From Treponema sp. (lineage in GTDB: Bacteria; Spirochaetota; Spirochaetia; Treponematales; Treponemataceae), in NCBI GenBank assembly GCA_017470085.1, contig JAFUFE010000036.1, positions 1 to 39,373 on the forward strand: DNA of 39,373 nt. The letters are read 5' to 3'. Below, in pieces: positions 17,819-25,867 of the stretch. Both the position numbers and the translations under genes were made by a program. The first letter of the stretch is position 1; the number at the start of each line of letters is the position of its first letter. Under the pieces are notes generated by a model. It saw only the letters and a program-made list of their open reading frames with translations. It was not told the origin of the DNA and did not search any database.

Positions 17819-19234
17819 TCAAGCGGTCACATTGACCGCATATTCATCATAACCGCTATATTCCGTACCGACCGCAGCGAGTAGCTCCGGTTCGGCTGCG
17901 TACTCACCATACGCGTACGACGCCGCAAACTGCTGGCTGTGCTCAGCATGCTCTCCGGTAAAACCGCCAGCTGCATGCTGCCCCGCCCAGGCGACGGTCA
18001 GTTCCTGCATGTCAAAGCCGCTTTCCACAAATGCTTGCCGCAAGTTCTCCGCGCTTTCCCGGAATGCAGCAAAGGCGTTCCGAGAGTCAACGAGGATGCG
18101 CCCCGTAATTACGTTATCGGAAATTTGCAGGTGCACCTTAACTGTTCCGAGCTCTCGCGGATTCAAACTCAAATCAATGGTACCCGTGTTGTTATCGCGG
18201 AGAACGACTGCCCCTGCCTTTACAAACTCAGGAGCGTGCTGCACAATCTGATTCGCAAACATCGCCTGAAAGTCAGCACCGGGGGCACCCGCTACCGGTG
18301 CATGTGCCGAAAGGATATGCTGCTGGGCAAAAGCCTGCGCCATGTCTATAGTCATCTGAACATGGTGACCGCCATCACCGGCTGCTACATCTGCCTGAAT
18401 CGATGGCGCACTGTGCGCATCAACACGGCTCCGAAAATCCGTCACAGTGATTTTTCCCGCAGCATCAAGCGGCAGGTTTCGCACACGGTCTTCAGGTGCA
18501 GCCAACTCATGTGGCTCCTGTTCCTCCGATCCAGCAAACGTACTTTCCTGCTGTAAATCGGAAAACGCCATCTGTTCAGCGGAAACTGCGGACGGTGGGT
18601 CAAACAGGTGAAACGCCGCCGGGGAAACAGAGCCGTCCATCACAGAAACCGCCGATGCGCGCTCCACTTCCCACTCGTTACTGACATCCGGATGCGCAGC
18701 CGGCAGAATCTCGGCTCCTGCTTCCATATGGACCGAAAGCATTGCCGAAAACAGCTCATCATCTGAAACGGTCGCTTCCGCTTCCTCATGGAAAGAAGTC
18801 GCGTCATCGTCCAGAAAAACCATTTCGCCTACGGCAGAACCGCGCGAAAAATCAGTGATGGACGCTGCTGGCGGCACGGCCACCAAAATGTCTTTTTCTC
18901 TGTCGGTGTCTTCCGGAATAGTGGAAACGGCCGTCGATTCACCTGCATCGATTCCTTGCGCCGCAACTGACGCATCCGTTTCCAATCGAGCATCTTTTTG
19001 CGGCTGTCCTTCCGGCTGAGGCCGTGCCGCCGGTGACTTTGACGCTTCAGACAGAGAACTCGTTCGCACGTCGTCGTGCTTCCGTTCAGTCGGATCAGCC
19101 GTCTTGTGTCGTTCTTGACGTACTAAGGCAGAAAATGATTCCGACGATGTGGGCGACGAATGCTGAACCGTGGCAAACTCAGGCGCTACACTTTTTATAT
19201 CCACAACGGATAAAACGGGTGGTGCAACCTGCAT
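17819..19234 (-). CDS. fliK: Flagellar hook-length control protein FliK
   Basis: 471 residues. The long N-terminal part is low-complexity, rich in Ala, Glu, Asp and Ser, as expected for the ruler region. The C-terminal Flg_hook domain contains IDLSLNPRELGTVKVHLQ, followed by RILVDSRNAFAAFRESAENLRQAF and the segment with MQELTVAW. FliK measures hook length and switches export specificity through FlhB. The ATG at 19234 is preceded by GGAGGAA at good spacing. The frame stays open 42 codons further upstream, but that stretch is Cys-rich and lacks its own ribosome site. First gene of the hook operon; the stop lies 19 bases before the flgD start. Confidence 0.93.
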   Translation of the reverse strand: MQVAPPVLSVVDIKSVAPEFATVQHSSPTSSESFSALVRQERHKTADPTERKHDDVRTSSLSEASKSPAARPQPEGQPQKDARLETDASVAAQGIDAGESTAVSTIPEDTDREKDILVAVPPAASITDFSRGSAVGEMVFLDDDATSFHEEAEATVSDDELFSAMLSVHMEAGAEILPAAHPDVSNEWEVERASAVSVMDGSVSPAAFHLFDPPSAVSAEQMAFSDLQQESTFAGSEEQEPHELAAPEDRVRNLPLDAAGKITVTDFRSRVDAHSAPSIQADVAAGDGGHHVQMTIDMAQAFAQQHILSAHAPVAGAPGADFQAMFANQIVQHAPEFVKAGAVVLRDNNTGTIDLSLNPRELGTVKVHLQISDNVITGRILVDSRNAFAAFRESAENLRQAFVESGFDMQELTVAWAGQHAAGGFTGEHAEHSQQFAASYAYGEYAAEPELLAAVGTEYSGYDEYAVNVTA

Positions 19235-19630
19235 AGACAATTCCTCCAAAATAAAACAACCGGGAACGCAGCCACAGTGCCATTCCCACCCGATGCGGCC
19301 CTGTGATAGCGGCGTACCGCAGCAAAAACAGTGCGGTCTCTCCCCTGCTCTTTTTATCATCGTATAATTATGCGTGAGTGTTAACTGTTTTGTAGCAAAA
19401 AAACGCTCTTCCCAGCCGGCAGCCGACCGGATAAGACACTGCGAGATAAGAATTCACCACCGCTTTTAGCACCGTTGGCCACCCGGTTCCGAGCCGCCGT
19501 GTAACTGCCTACACGCACCACATAACCGGAAAACAGACGCACTGCTTTTAGCGGTACCGCGCCCCTAAAACTGTTTGCCCCACACAATGGGCAAAGCAAT
19601 TTTTACACCGCACCGCCAGTCCCGCGCCTG
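19235..19630. other. Intergenic region upstream of fliK
   Basis: About 400 bases without a trusted gene. An A/T-rich stretch near 19360-19375 (TAATTATAC on the minus strand) may hold the promoter of the hook operon, but no good -35 box is present. The remainder is G/C-rich and shows no clear terminator for the IbrB gene. Confidence 0.4.
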
Positions 19631-20146
19631 CTACACGTCATACTTTTTGGCGAACTCTTCCCACGATTTTGAGAATTGCTGATTTTTAAATGCCTCTTTT
19701 AAACCGGACAGCTGCTTGAGCCGCAACACTTCGTCGTCGTCCATGCCAAGTATAGTGCCGATTTCTTTGTCCGTCTTGCCTTCCTGAAGCAACCGCAGCA
19801 CCAGCTTTGACATATCAAGCACTTGGTGCGTACCGCGTGCGCGGTTGAACTGTACGGTTGCGGCAATCCGTTGTGCAATGGACTGCTGAAGCTCTACGAC
19901 AGGAATTTGTTTTAATCCTAGTTTTTTGGCGATGATGTAGCGATGAAATCCATCCACAATGCAATATTTTCCGTCGTCATCCTGAATGACCACAACCGGA
20001 TAGCAAAACCCATTCTCTCTTATCGACAGCTCAAGTAATTGCATTTCCGGTGCGGCGACAATATTCGGGTTGTAATCATTTGCATAGACGTGTGCAACCG
20101 GTACCAACTTTACTTCCGTCGCTAATATCTTAATCGATTCTTCCAT
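19631..20146 (-). CDS. ibrB: IbrB-like ParB/sulfiredoxin-fold protein
   Basis: 171 residues. The N-terminal domain is ParB-like (NDYNPNIV, ELSIRENGF, then VDGFHRYIIAKKLG with the GxHR motif at 66-69). The C-terminal part is a helix-turn-helix region (EGKTDKEIGTILGMDDDEVLRLKQL). Proteins of this form occur next to a PAPS-reductase-like partner, the IbrA/IbrB pair first described in E. coli as activators of immunoglobulin-binding protein genes; ParB-fold relatives can also be nucleases or CTPases. It overlaps the ibrA gene by 17 bases, so the two are coupled. The biochemical role is unknown. Confidence 0.85.
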   Translation of the reverse strand: MEESIKILATEVKLVPVAHVYANDYNPNIVAAPEMQLLELSIRENGFCYPVVVIQDDDGKYCIVDGFHRYIIAKKLGLKQIPVVELQQSIAQRIAATVQFNRARGTHQVLDMSKLVLRLLQEGKTDKEIGTILGMDDDEVLRLKQLSGLKEAFKNQQFSKSWEEFAKKYDV

Positions 20147-21368
20147 AGTCGTATTTTCCTGTTAGCTCCAACATCTGTTGCAATTCCCTATCGTCTTGTT
20201 TCGTCTGTGCAAAAGAAAGACTTCGGCCATAGTAGTCATTCTTCAAAATCATCTTTGCACACCGCCGCCACGAAGGTATCTGCTTTTGCGCTTCAAGATA
20301 CTGTGGAGCATAATCCGGAATAGAAATTCCTTTTCGTTCGTACCATCGGATAAAGCGCTTTATTTTTTGCGCATAGTGCAACATGAGTATCACATTGACG
20401 GTACCGATACTCTCCAACAGATAAACGGTATACTCTTGCCAGCTCAGTCCAGCCGGCTTCTTCAACTGCATATGTGCAAGCGCCAAACTTTTTGCGTAGA
20501 TGTTTCCAAAGTTTGCACCGCCAGTCCGCACGAGCACCTTTGACCACGTATACGGTTCAATAGCCTTAAACTGATCGAGACTTTTCCGTTGGTCGTCCCC
20601 ATATGGCTGGCAGATGCGTGCATCGTGGATAGACACGCCCGCCTTATAAAAAAGTTCATACAGCTTGTTGTATTTTAAATCAAACTGTGATACGGCAATC
20701 CAGATGTCCCGTGTCTGCCAATCATAAATTGGATAAAAATTATAAACCGGAAGGTCATCTTTCGTCCGCAGCAGCGTAGTCCATGGAATGCCGTGCCATG
20801 TCGTCTTCCGCAGAGAGATAATCGTACGAAAACGATTAAAGCTTTCATTCGAGCGGATACCGACGCCACACATCACTTCTTTCTGATGCTTTTTCTGATA
20901 CCACTCGGCAAAGGCGATAATGAACGTTTCAAACTGCATGCCTTTAACAAACCAATCCCAACCGTATTCCGTTAAATAGTTGTCTTCATTTATGCACTCG
21001 GCAGGCATAGGACGAATCCAAAGATCTTTTTGCCGTTTATCCCAACAGAGCCAATGAGTTTTCAACTGACTGACTGCATTCCGCAAAACAATTGGTAGAC
21101 ACACCCAGTAAAATTGACGTACCTGACTCAATGCCTTTAATTCATAAATATGGTCGATGGTGTAGGCATAGTTTCCCTCCAAGTCGATGAACAGTACATC
21201 AAATGTGCGTCCTTTTTCCCGTGCAATCTCATTGGCAAGCTGCACCATGACAGAGCTGTCTTTCCCTCCTGAACACGACAGATACACAGCAACATCTTCT
21301 GAAAACACTTTTTGCAATCGCTCTATAGTTGCAGTGTATACATTCTTTTCTAAATATAATTTTCCCAC
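20130..21368 (-). CDS. ibrA: IbrA-like PAPS-reductase-family protein (DUF3440)
   Basis: 412 residues. The N-terminal adenine-nucleotide alpha-hydrolase domain has the PP-loop SGGKDSS (33-39) and the typical order of the phosphoadenylylsulfate-reductase family: LFIDLEGNYAYTIDHI, a Trp-rich substrate region, VGIRSNESFNRFR, and PIYDWQTRDIW. The C-terminal half matches the DUF3440 extension of IbrA. Relatives include DndC of the DNA phosphorothioation pathway, so a sulphur-transfer or DNA-modification role is possible but unproven. The start is GTG, eight bases after GGAGG. The gene is visibly richer in A+T than its neighbours, consistent with horizontal acquisition. Confidence 0.87.
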   Translation of the reverse strand: MGKLYLEKNVYTATIERLQKVFSEDVAVYLSCSGGKDSSVMVQLANEIAREKGRTFDVLFIDLEGNYAYTIDHIYELKALSQVRQFYWVCLPIVLRNAVSQLKTHWLCWDKRQKDLWIRPMPAECINEDNYLTEYGWDWFVKGMQFETFIIAFAEWYQKKHQKEVMCGVGIRSNESFNRFRTIISLRKTTWHGIPWTTLLRTKDDLPVYNFYPIYDWQTRDIWIAVSQFDLKYNKLYELFYKAGVSIHDARICQPYGDDQRKSLDQFKAIEPYTWSKVLVRTGGANFGNIYAKSLALAHMQLKKPAGLSWQEYTVYLLESIGTVNVILMLHYAQKIKRFIRWYERKGISIPDYAPQYLEAQKQIPSWRRCAKMILKNDYYGRSLSFAQTKQDDRELQQMLELTGKYDYGRID

Positions 21369-21396
21369 ATGACAGCCTCCATATTAGTCATATGTA

Positions 21397-21426
21397 ATAA
21401 TAGCACGCTTTTTTGAAAATTGTAAA
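21397..21426 (-). promoter_or_regulatory. Promoter of the ibrAB operon
   Basis: On the minus strand TTTACA (21421-21426) and TATTAT (21397-21402) are separated by 18 bases, with a normal leader and Shine-Dalgarno site before the ibrA GTG. Confidence 0.55.
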
Positions 21427-21477
21427 GTCAAAACACATTTTTTATACAATAATATTCCGCTCGTGCCGACATGCAGT

Positions 21478-22587
21478 TCACCCCAACCCCATGAGCTGCG
21501 GTACATTCTTTTTGGCAGCATGAAAAAGCAGCTGAATAATTTTGAGCACTTCACCGCGCGTTTCAGACGGAAGTGCAATGAGCGCCTTGACGATTTTCCG
21601 TGAATTGGCCAACCAATTTTTTTCAAGCTCGCTGTTGGTACGCGCATCGGTTGCCTGTATAATGGTAAAAAGCGTGGAGACGAATAACTCCCGATCTGCC
21701 CCGTTCAATGCGCCGAACCACGCGTTGAATGTCTTTTGAAAAACGATGCTGCCTTTGTCAAATCCGTCAAGCGTTACAAATGATGAGCGCTCCACATGCC
21801 ACGAAAACGGATCATGCTGCATGATTCCCGACTGTTCGCTTTCAACGACGGCATACCCCCCGATGTGCGAAAAAAGCATACCGACGATAGAAAACTGCGG
21901 ATAAAACGAATGTACCTTTGGTGCAAGGTTTTGAAATTCCGGCAGTCTGATGGTGTCTTCTAAAAAACCGGGGCCATCGTTGTTGTAGATGCATTTCAAA
22001 CGCCGCCGATATCTTTTCTTTATGTATGCACCGGCATACACGGCAAGGTTTCCTCCCTTTGAATGCCCCCCGATGCGAATTTCGCCAGATAGCAGTGCGC
22101 ACGCGGTGTTTACGTATTCAAGCGCATCGTGCTGCGACGGGACTTCTTTCATAAACCCCAGATTGAAGTCTTCATTCCAACCGACAATGGTATCATCCGT
22201 CCCGCGAAATGCAATGAACTTATGCCGATCACCGGTATCAAATGTAAGAGCTGCAAATTGTTTTACCTCAGCGGTGCTGATACGGTTCACATAGCCGCAC
22301 ACTTTCATGGCACCAAACCGCCGCGACGCACCCGCAGCAAACAGCAGCTCAACCGAAAGCGAATTAATCAGGGCACCCATATCGGAGCGCGCCTGAAAAT
22401 CCGCAGCAGAACGGAACTGTTCGGCAAGTTCAGAAAGTTTTACCTTCTTGGAAAAATCCGCGGCAAGGAGCCCATCAAAGTTTAAGTATGAAATCTGCGA
22501 AAGAATAAGCGCGTCAACATCATTGAACGGAGAGACCGCAAGGCGCACATCACCACGCCACGCAATATAATCAAGAATAGTTGCCAT
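21478..22587 (-). CDS. DUF2974 / Mbeg1-like alpha/beta hydrolase
   Basis: 369 residues from ATG at 22587. Contains the lipase-type nucleophile elbow GGHSKGGN with the probable catalytic serine at 176, preceded by FIAFRGTDDTIVGWNED, the oxyanion-side block of this lipase-like family. DUF2974 proteins are predicted cytosolic hydrolases of unknown substrate. The N-terminus (ILDYIAWRGDV, then SPFNDVDALILSQISYL) is characteristic of the family and fixes the start. A sigma70-type promoter ends seven bases before the ATG, and there is no Shine-Dalgarno site. The upstream open frame of 39 residues is Cys-rich and would lie upstream of this promoter. Confidence 0.88.
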   Translation of the reverse strand: MATILDYIAWRGDVRLAVSPFNDVDALILSQISYLNFDGLLAADFSKKVKLSELAEQFRSAADFQARSDMGALINSLSVELLFAAGASRRFGAMKVCGYVNRISTAEVKQFAALTFDTGDRHKFIAFRGTDDTIVGWNEDFNLGFMKEVPSQHDALEYVNTACALLSGEIRIGGHSKGGNLAVYAGAYIKKRYRRRLKCIYNNDGPGFLEDTIRLPEFQNLAPKVHSFYPQFSIVGMLFSHIGGYAVVESEQSGIMQHDPFSWHVERSSFVTLDGFDKGSIVFQKTFNAWFGALNGADRELFVSTLFTIIQATDARTNSELEKNWLANSRKIVKALIALPSETRGEVLKIIQLLFHAAKKNVPQLMGLG

Positions 22588-22594
22588 AGGGCAC

Positions 22595-22623
22595 GTTATA
22601 GCATCTCTCTTCCAAAAATGCAA
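22595..22623 (-). promoter_or_regulatory. Near-leaderless promoter of the DUF2974 gene
   Basis: On the minus strand TTGCAT (22618-22623), a 17-base spacer and TATAAC (22595-22600); the ATG follows after seven bases. Confidence 0.75.
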
Positions 22624-22951
22624 TGTACCGCAGTGCGGCTCAACAACAGCACACGCTACAGTGTAGGCGCCGCAGCGAAAACACACTGCACCAGAGAAAG
22701 CCACCGACAGAGACAGTGCCGCCGGTATTCAGGCGTCACGTAGTACAAAAAACGGCGCAGACACACATGTGCACCGGCATGCGACGCTGTAATCGATGCC
22801 GGCTATTTATAGCGGTGCACAATCAGACTAAACAGAGCACACCCGTTCCGGCACGCCGCCGTTTCCCGCACACATATGCTCTGCACCGGTACAAACAAAC
22901 CGCGCCACCTGTCGTCAAGCGCATATCCGACAGATAAACGCGGTATTCTTT
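22624..22951. other. Intergenic region between the nucleotidase and DUF2974 genes
   Basis: No supported gene. G/C-rich, with many CAC-type repeats in the + direction; no clear terminator for the nucleotidase gene was found. Confidence 0.4.
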
Positions 22952-24763
22952 CTACTCCACGTTGAACGCAGGCAGTATGCCGGCTGCACGGAGCGCGGGG
23001 CCATTGAGCGAGGCAACGTTCGGCGTACGCCCGTCAGCGGACGTCGGAACGGCAAGCTCGCCGCTTCGCACCATCGCGTACAGCAATTCCTTCTGCGGGT
23101 CGTTGAGCGGCGCGCCGATAATGCGCCAGTTGTTGTCGCACTGCGGCATGAGCGCGCCGTCAAGCTGCTGCACGTATTCCGTAATCATGTCGCGGATGGC
23201 GCCGCCTTCGTACACCACTTGCTCTTCCCTGATAAGCCCTGCCGTCACTAAACCACCGTAGCGATAGTTGTTCACGGCGAGCACCAGCTGTTGACTGTCG
23301 TCAAGCGGCGCACCTTTATAGCGTACATTGACGATTCGTTCACCGACAGGTTTTGAAATATCTATCTCGTAATCAACGCCGGCAAATTCGTCGTAATTAT
23401 ACATGCGGATGTCGGGATTGAAACTTATCGTTACATCGCCCGGCACATATTGATTGAAAAAGTTTCCCGCATGCGCTTCCATAATCGCCTTGAGCTGTGC
23501 CCCCGTTATACGAACGCCGAAAAGTGTATTGTCGTATTGATAGATTTTCACGCTATCGCGATGCAAAAAAGGACCACGCTCAAGGTTCGACGCAGCGTTG
23601 AAGAGCGCCGCAAGCGAAACATCGGCATCTCCACCGACGCCGTCACCGTCAACATCAACGTAGTGCATCTGCACCGTATTGATGAGGTCGATAATCGGAT
23701 TGTCTTCAACGATGGCGCGCGGAATGCCGGGGAGCACGTCGCGCGGCTCAAGGAACGTCTCCCCAACCCAGCCGATTTGGCGCGATGCCATAGCACGGCT
23801 TTGCTCGTGAACAGTCTGGAACGCCGCCAAAAAATCTGCGTCCGGTGCTACTTCGGCACAATCCAAAAGCTCGCCTTTTGTCTGCGCTCTGTTCACCGTC
23901 CATCTATTGCCGTACCGTTCCATTACTATAGAGAGCTTTGCAACAAAGCGCGCGTTATTTGCCGGTTCAAGCACAGGAATACCGCCGATAACGTCATCAA
24001 TACTCTGGTGTGCGTGTCCCACAAAGAGCCCATCCATGCGGCTGCCGAACCGCTCGGCAACCGTACGCATACCGTCAGTGCCGTACTCGCCGTCAAGTCC
24101 GTAGTGCGCATTCCCAACAATAACGTCGGCCTTGCCCTGAAGCTCCTTGAGAATGCGTTCCGTCTCGTACAGCGGCGTCGTAAACGTCATGTAGTCGTAG
24201 TGCGATGCGTCGGCTTTTTCCCACTGCGGAACGTGCGGCGCCGTAATGCCGAAAACGGCAACCTTAATGCCGCCTACGTCAAAGATGTGATAGGCATCGA
24301 GCCAACGAGAACCGTCGTCCTTGTAGATATTACCGGTTATCACTGTACCGTTGAAATCGTTAATCTGTTTTTTGAGAACATCGAATTCAAAATTGAACTC
24401 GTGGTTTCCGAGCGTCCACGTATCGTACGCAAGGAGATTGAGCGCTGCTATCGCCGGATGCACCGCGTCGTGTCGGAACTCCTGAATGTAATTCGCCTGA
24501 GATATATCGCCGTTGTCGAGCAGCAGCAGGTCAGGATGCACCGCGCGCTCCCGTGCAACGATTGCCGCCACCTGTGCCATGCTCGTGCGGTTTTCTCGGT
24601 CAACGGCATAGTCGAACGGATATAACATACCGTGAATATCACTCGTCTGCAAAAGAGTGATAACCCGCGTTTCATCGGGCGCTTTTTTCGCGCAGCCGGT
24701 AAAAAGTGCGGCGCCAGCACACAACATGCCGATACAGTATACAGCAAAGTGATTTTTCTTCAT
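22952..24763 (-). CDS. 5'-nucleotidase / 2',3'-cyclic phosphodiesterase family lipoprotein (UshA-like)
   Basis: 603 residues from ATG at 24763. The signal peptide ends in the lipobox L-F-T-G-C24. The N-terminal calcineurin-like metallophosphatase domain has all metal-site motifs in order: SDIHG (41-45), LDNGDIS, LGNHEFN, NAHYG and GHAHQS. The C-terminal 5'-nucleotidase domain follows with GVRITGAQLKAIMEAHAGNF and the substrate-stacking block near NNYRYGG. It should hydrolyse nucleotides or related phosphoesters in the periplasm, feeding purine salvage. The second of two close ATGs was chosen because GAGGAGG is six bases before it. Confidence 0.94.
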   Translation of the reverse strand: MKKNHFAVYCIGMLCAGAALFTGCAKKAPDETRVITLLQTSDIHGMLYPFDYAVDRENRTSMAQVAAIVARERAVHPDLLLLDNGDISQANYIQEFRHDAVHPAIAALNLLAYDTWTLGNHEFNFEFDVLKKQINDFNGTVITGNIYKDDGSRWLDAYHIFDVGGIKVAVFGITAPHVPQWEKADASHYDYMTFTTPLYETERILKELQGKADVIVGNAHYGLDGEYGTDGMRTVAERFGSRMDGLFVGHAHQSIDDVIGGIPVLEPANNARFVAKLSIVMERYGNRWTVNRAQTKGELLDCAEVAPDADFLAAFQTVHEQSRAMASRQIGWVGETFLEPRDVLPGIPRAIVEDNPIIDLINTVQMHYVDVDGDGVGGDADVSLAALFNAASNLERGPFLHRDSVKIYQYDNTLFGVRITGAQLKAIMEAHAGNFFNQYVPGDVTISFNPDIRMYNYDEFAGVDYEIDISKPVGERIVNVRYKGAPLDDSQQLVLAVNNYRYGGLVTAGLIREEQVVYEGGAIRDMITEYVQQLDGALMPQCDNNWRIIGAPLNDPQKELLYAMVRSGELAVPTSADGRTPNVASLNGPALRAAGILPAFNVE

Positions 24764-25165
24764 ATTCATCCTCCTCAAAATATCAATATACACTATAGTA
24801 TGACAATTAATTGTAAGACCGAAAACGGCTGCTGTCAACGCCCGTCAACACACCAGCTGCAATCGTACCAACAGCCACTAACCGGTGTTTGTTTGTGCTC
24901 CAGCGGTCAGCATGGGACGATGAGATTGACGAAAAGTGTTCGTGTCCGACACGGGAAAAATTTCCAGCGCAGGATGACACTTTGACGTATCAGACGGCCT
25001 GTCTTAAAAATCGCGGCGCACAAGAACTGGATATATTTTTCTTTTTGGTGTATCGTAAAAGGAAGGAGCGCTGTTTAAATAATGAGGAAATAGAGATAAA
25101 CAAGCACGGAGTATGATGCGTTTCAAAATGGACACGCAGAGTATTTCGGCACAGAAGGAGGATAT
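24764..25165. other. Divergent intergenic region between the nucleotidase and BI-1 genes
   Basis: Holds the leaders of both genes. For the nucleotidase (minus strand) TATAGT lies at about 24792-24797, next to the perfect 12-base palindrome ACAATTAATTGT (24803-24814). For BI-1 a candidate promoter is TTGACG (about 24982-24987), 17 bases, TAAAAA. A 13-base inverted repeat CGTGTC-C-GACACG lies near 24942-24954. No supported gene. Confidence 0.45.
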
Positions 25166-25867
25166 ATGGCTTTTGACACGACACAGGTTCGCACACAGGT
25201 AAGCGCGCAGAAAAAATTTATGACGCGGGTCTACGGCTGGATGGCACTTGCGCTCACGCTCAGCTTTGCAAGCGCATTCGGAACAGCGCGTGCCGTCAGC
25301 ATCAACCAGACGGTTGCCCAGCTGCTGTATAACGGCATCGGCATGACGGTGCTCATCATCGCAGAGCTGGCATTGGTTTTTACCCTGTCCGCAGCGATTA
25401 GAAAAATTTCCGTTGGCGGAGCGATAGCTGCGTTTATTGCCTATTCGGTTATCAACGGTATGACGCTTTCGTCAATATTTTTATACTATCGGCTCGGTTC
25501 AATTGCGCTGATATTTTTGGTCAGCGCACTCATGTTCGGTGCGATGAGTATATACGGGGTAACGACGGATCAAAACCTCGCGTCAACCGGCCGCTACCTG
25601 ATGATGGCGCTCATCGGCATTATCATCGCATCGGTCATCAATCTGTTTTTGCATTCATCGGGTTTTGCGTGGGTCATCTCGCTCGTAACGGTAGTGGTAT
25701 TCACCGGAATTACCGCGTACGACACCCAGCGCATGTTCCATGCTGCAGCATATGCTGACGACTCGGCGTTAGTGCAAAAAGCATCGATTATCGGAGCGCT
25801 AAAACTGTACCTTGACTTTATCAATATTTTTCTGTCACTGCTCAGGCTGTTCGGCCGGAGACGATAA
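25166..25867 (+). CDS. Bax inhibitor-1 / YccA family membrane protein
   Basis: 233 residues, seven predicted membrane helices. The family signature is present: KFMTRVYGWMALALTLSF near the N-terminus and, near the C-terminus, YDTQRMF followed by GALKLYLDFINIFLSLLRLFGRRR. Members (YbhL/YccA in E. coli, BsYetJ in Bacillus, a pH-sensitive calcium leak) sit in the inner membrane and are linked to proteolysis control or calcium flux; the role in this organism is unknown. AAGGAGG precedes the ATG. Its last 33 bases overlap the end of the convergent MATE gene. Confidence 0.95.
   Translation: MAFDTTQVRTQVSAQKKFMTRVYGWMALALTLSFASAFGTARAVSINQTVAQLLYNGIGMTVLIIAELALVFTLSAAIRKISVGGAIAAFIAYSVINGMTLSSIFLYYRLGSIALIFLVSALMFGAMSIYGVTTDQNLASTGRYLMMALIGIIIASVINLFLHSSGFAWVISLVTVVVFTGITAYDTQRMFHAAAYADDSALVQKASIIGALKLYLDFINIFLSLLRLFGRRR

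Noticed and set aside
19235-19360. Cys-rich zinc-finger-like N-terminal extension of FliK
   Set aside because: The strong GGAGGAA site points to the ATG at 19234, and FliK proteins have no such domain.
23450-24625. 391-codon open frame on the + strand, antisense to the nucleotidase gene
   Set aside because: It mirrors the G/C-rich third positions of the real gene, lacks family motifs and a ribosome site, and the opposite strand has all nucleotidase motifs.
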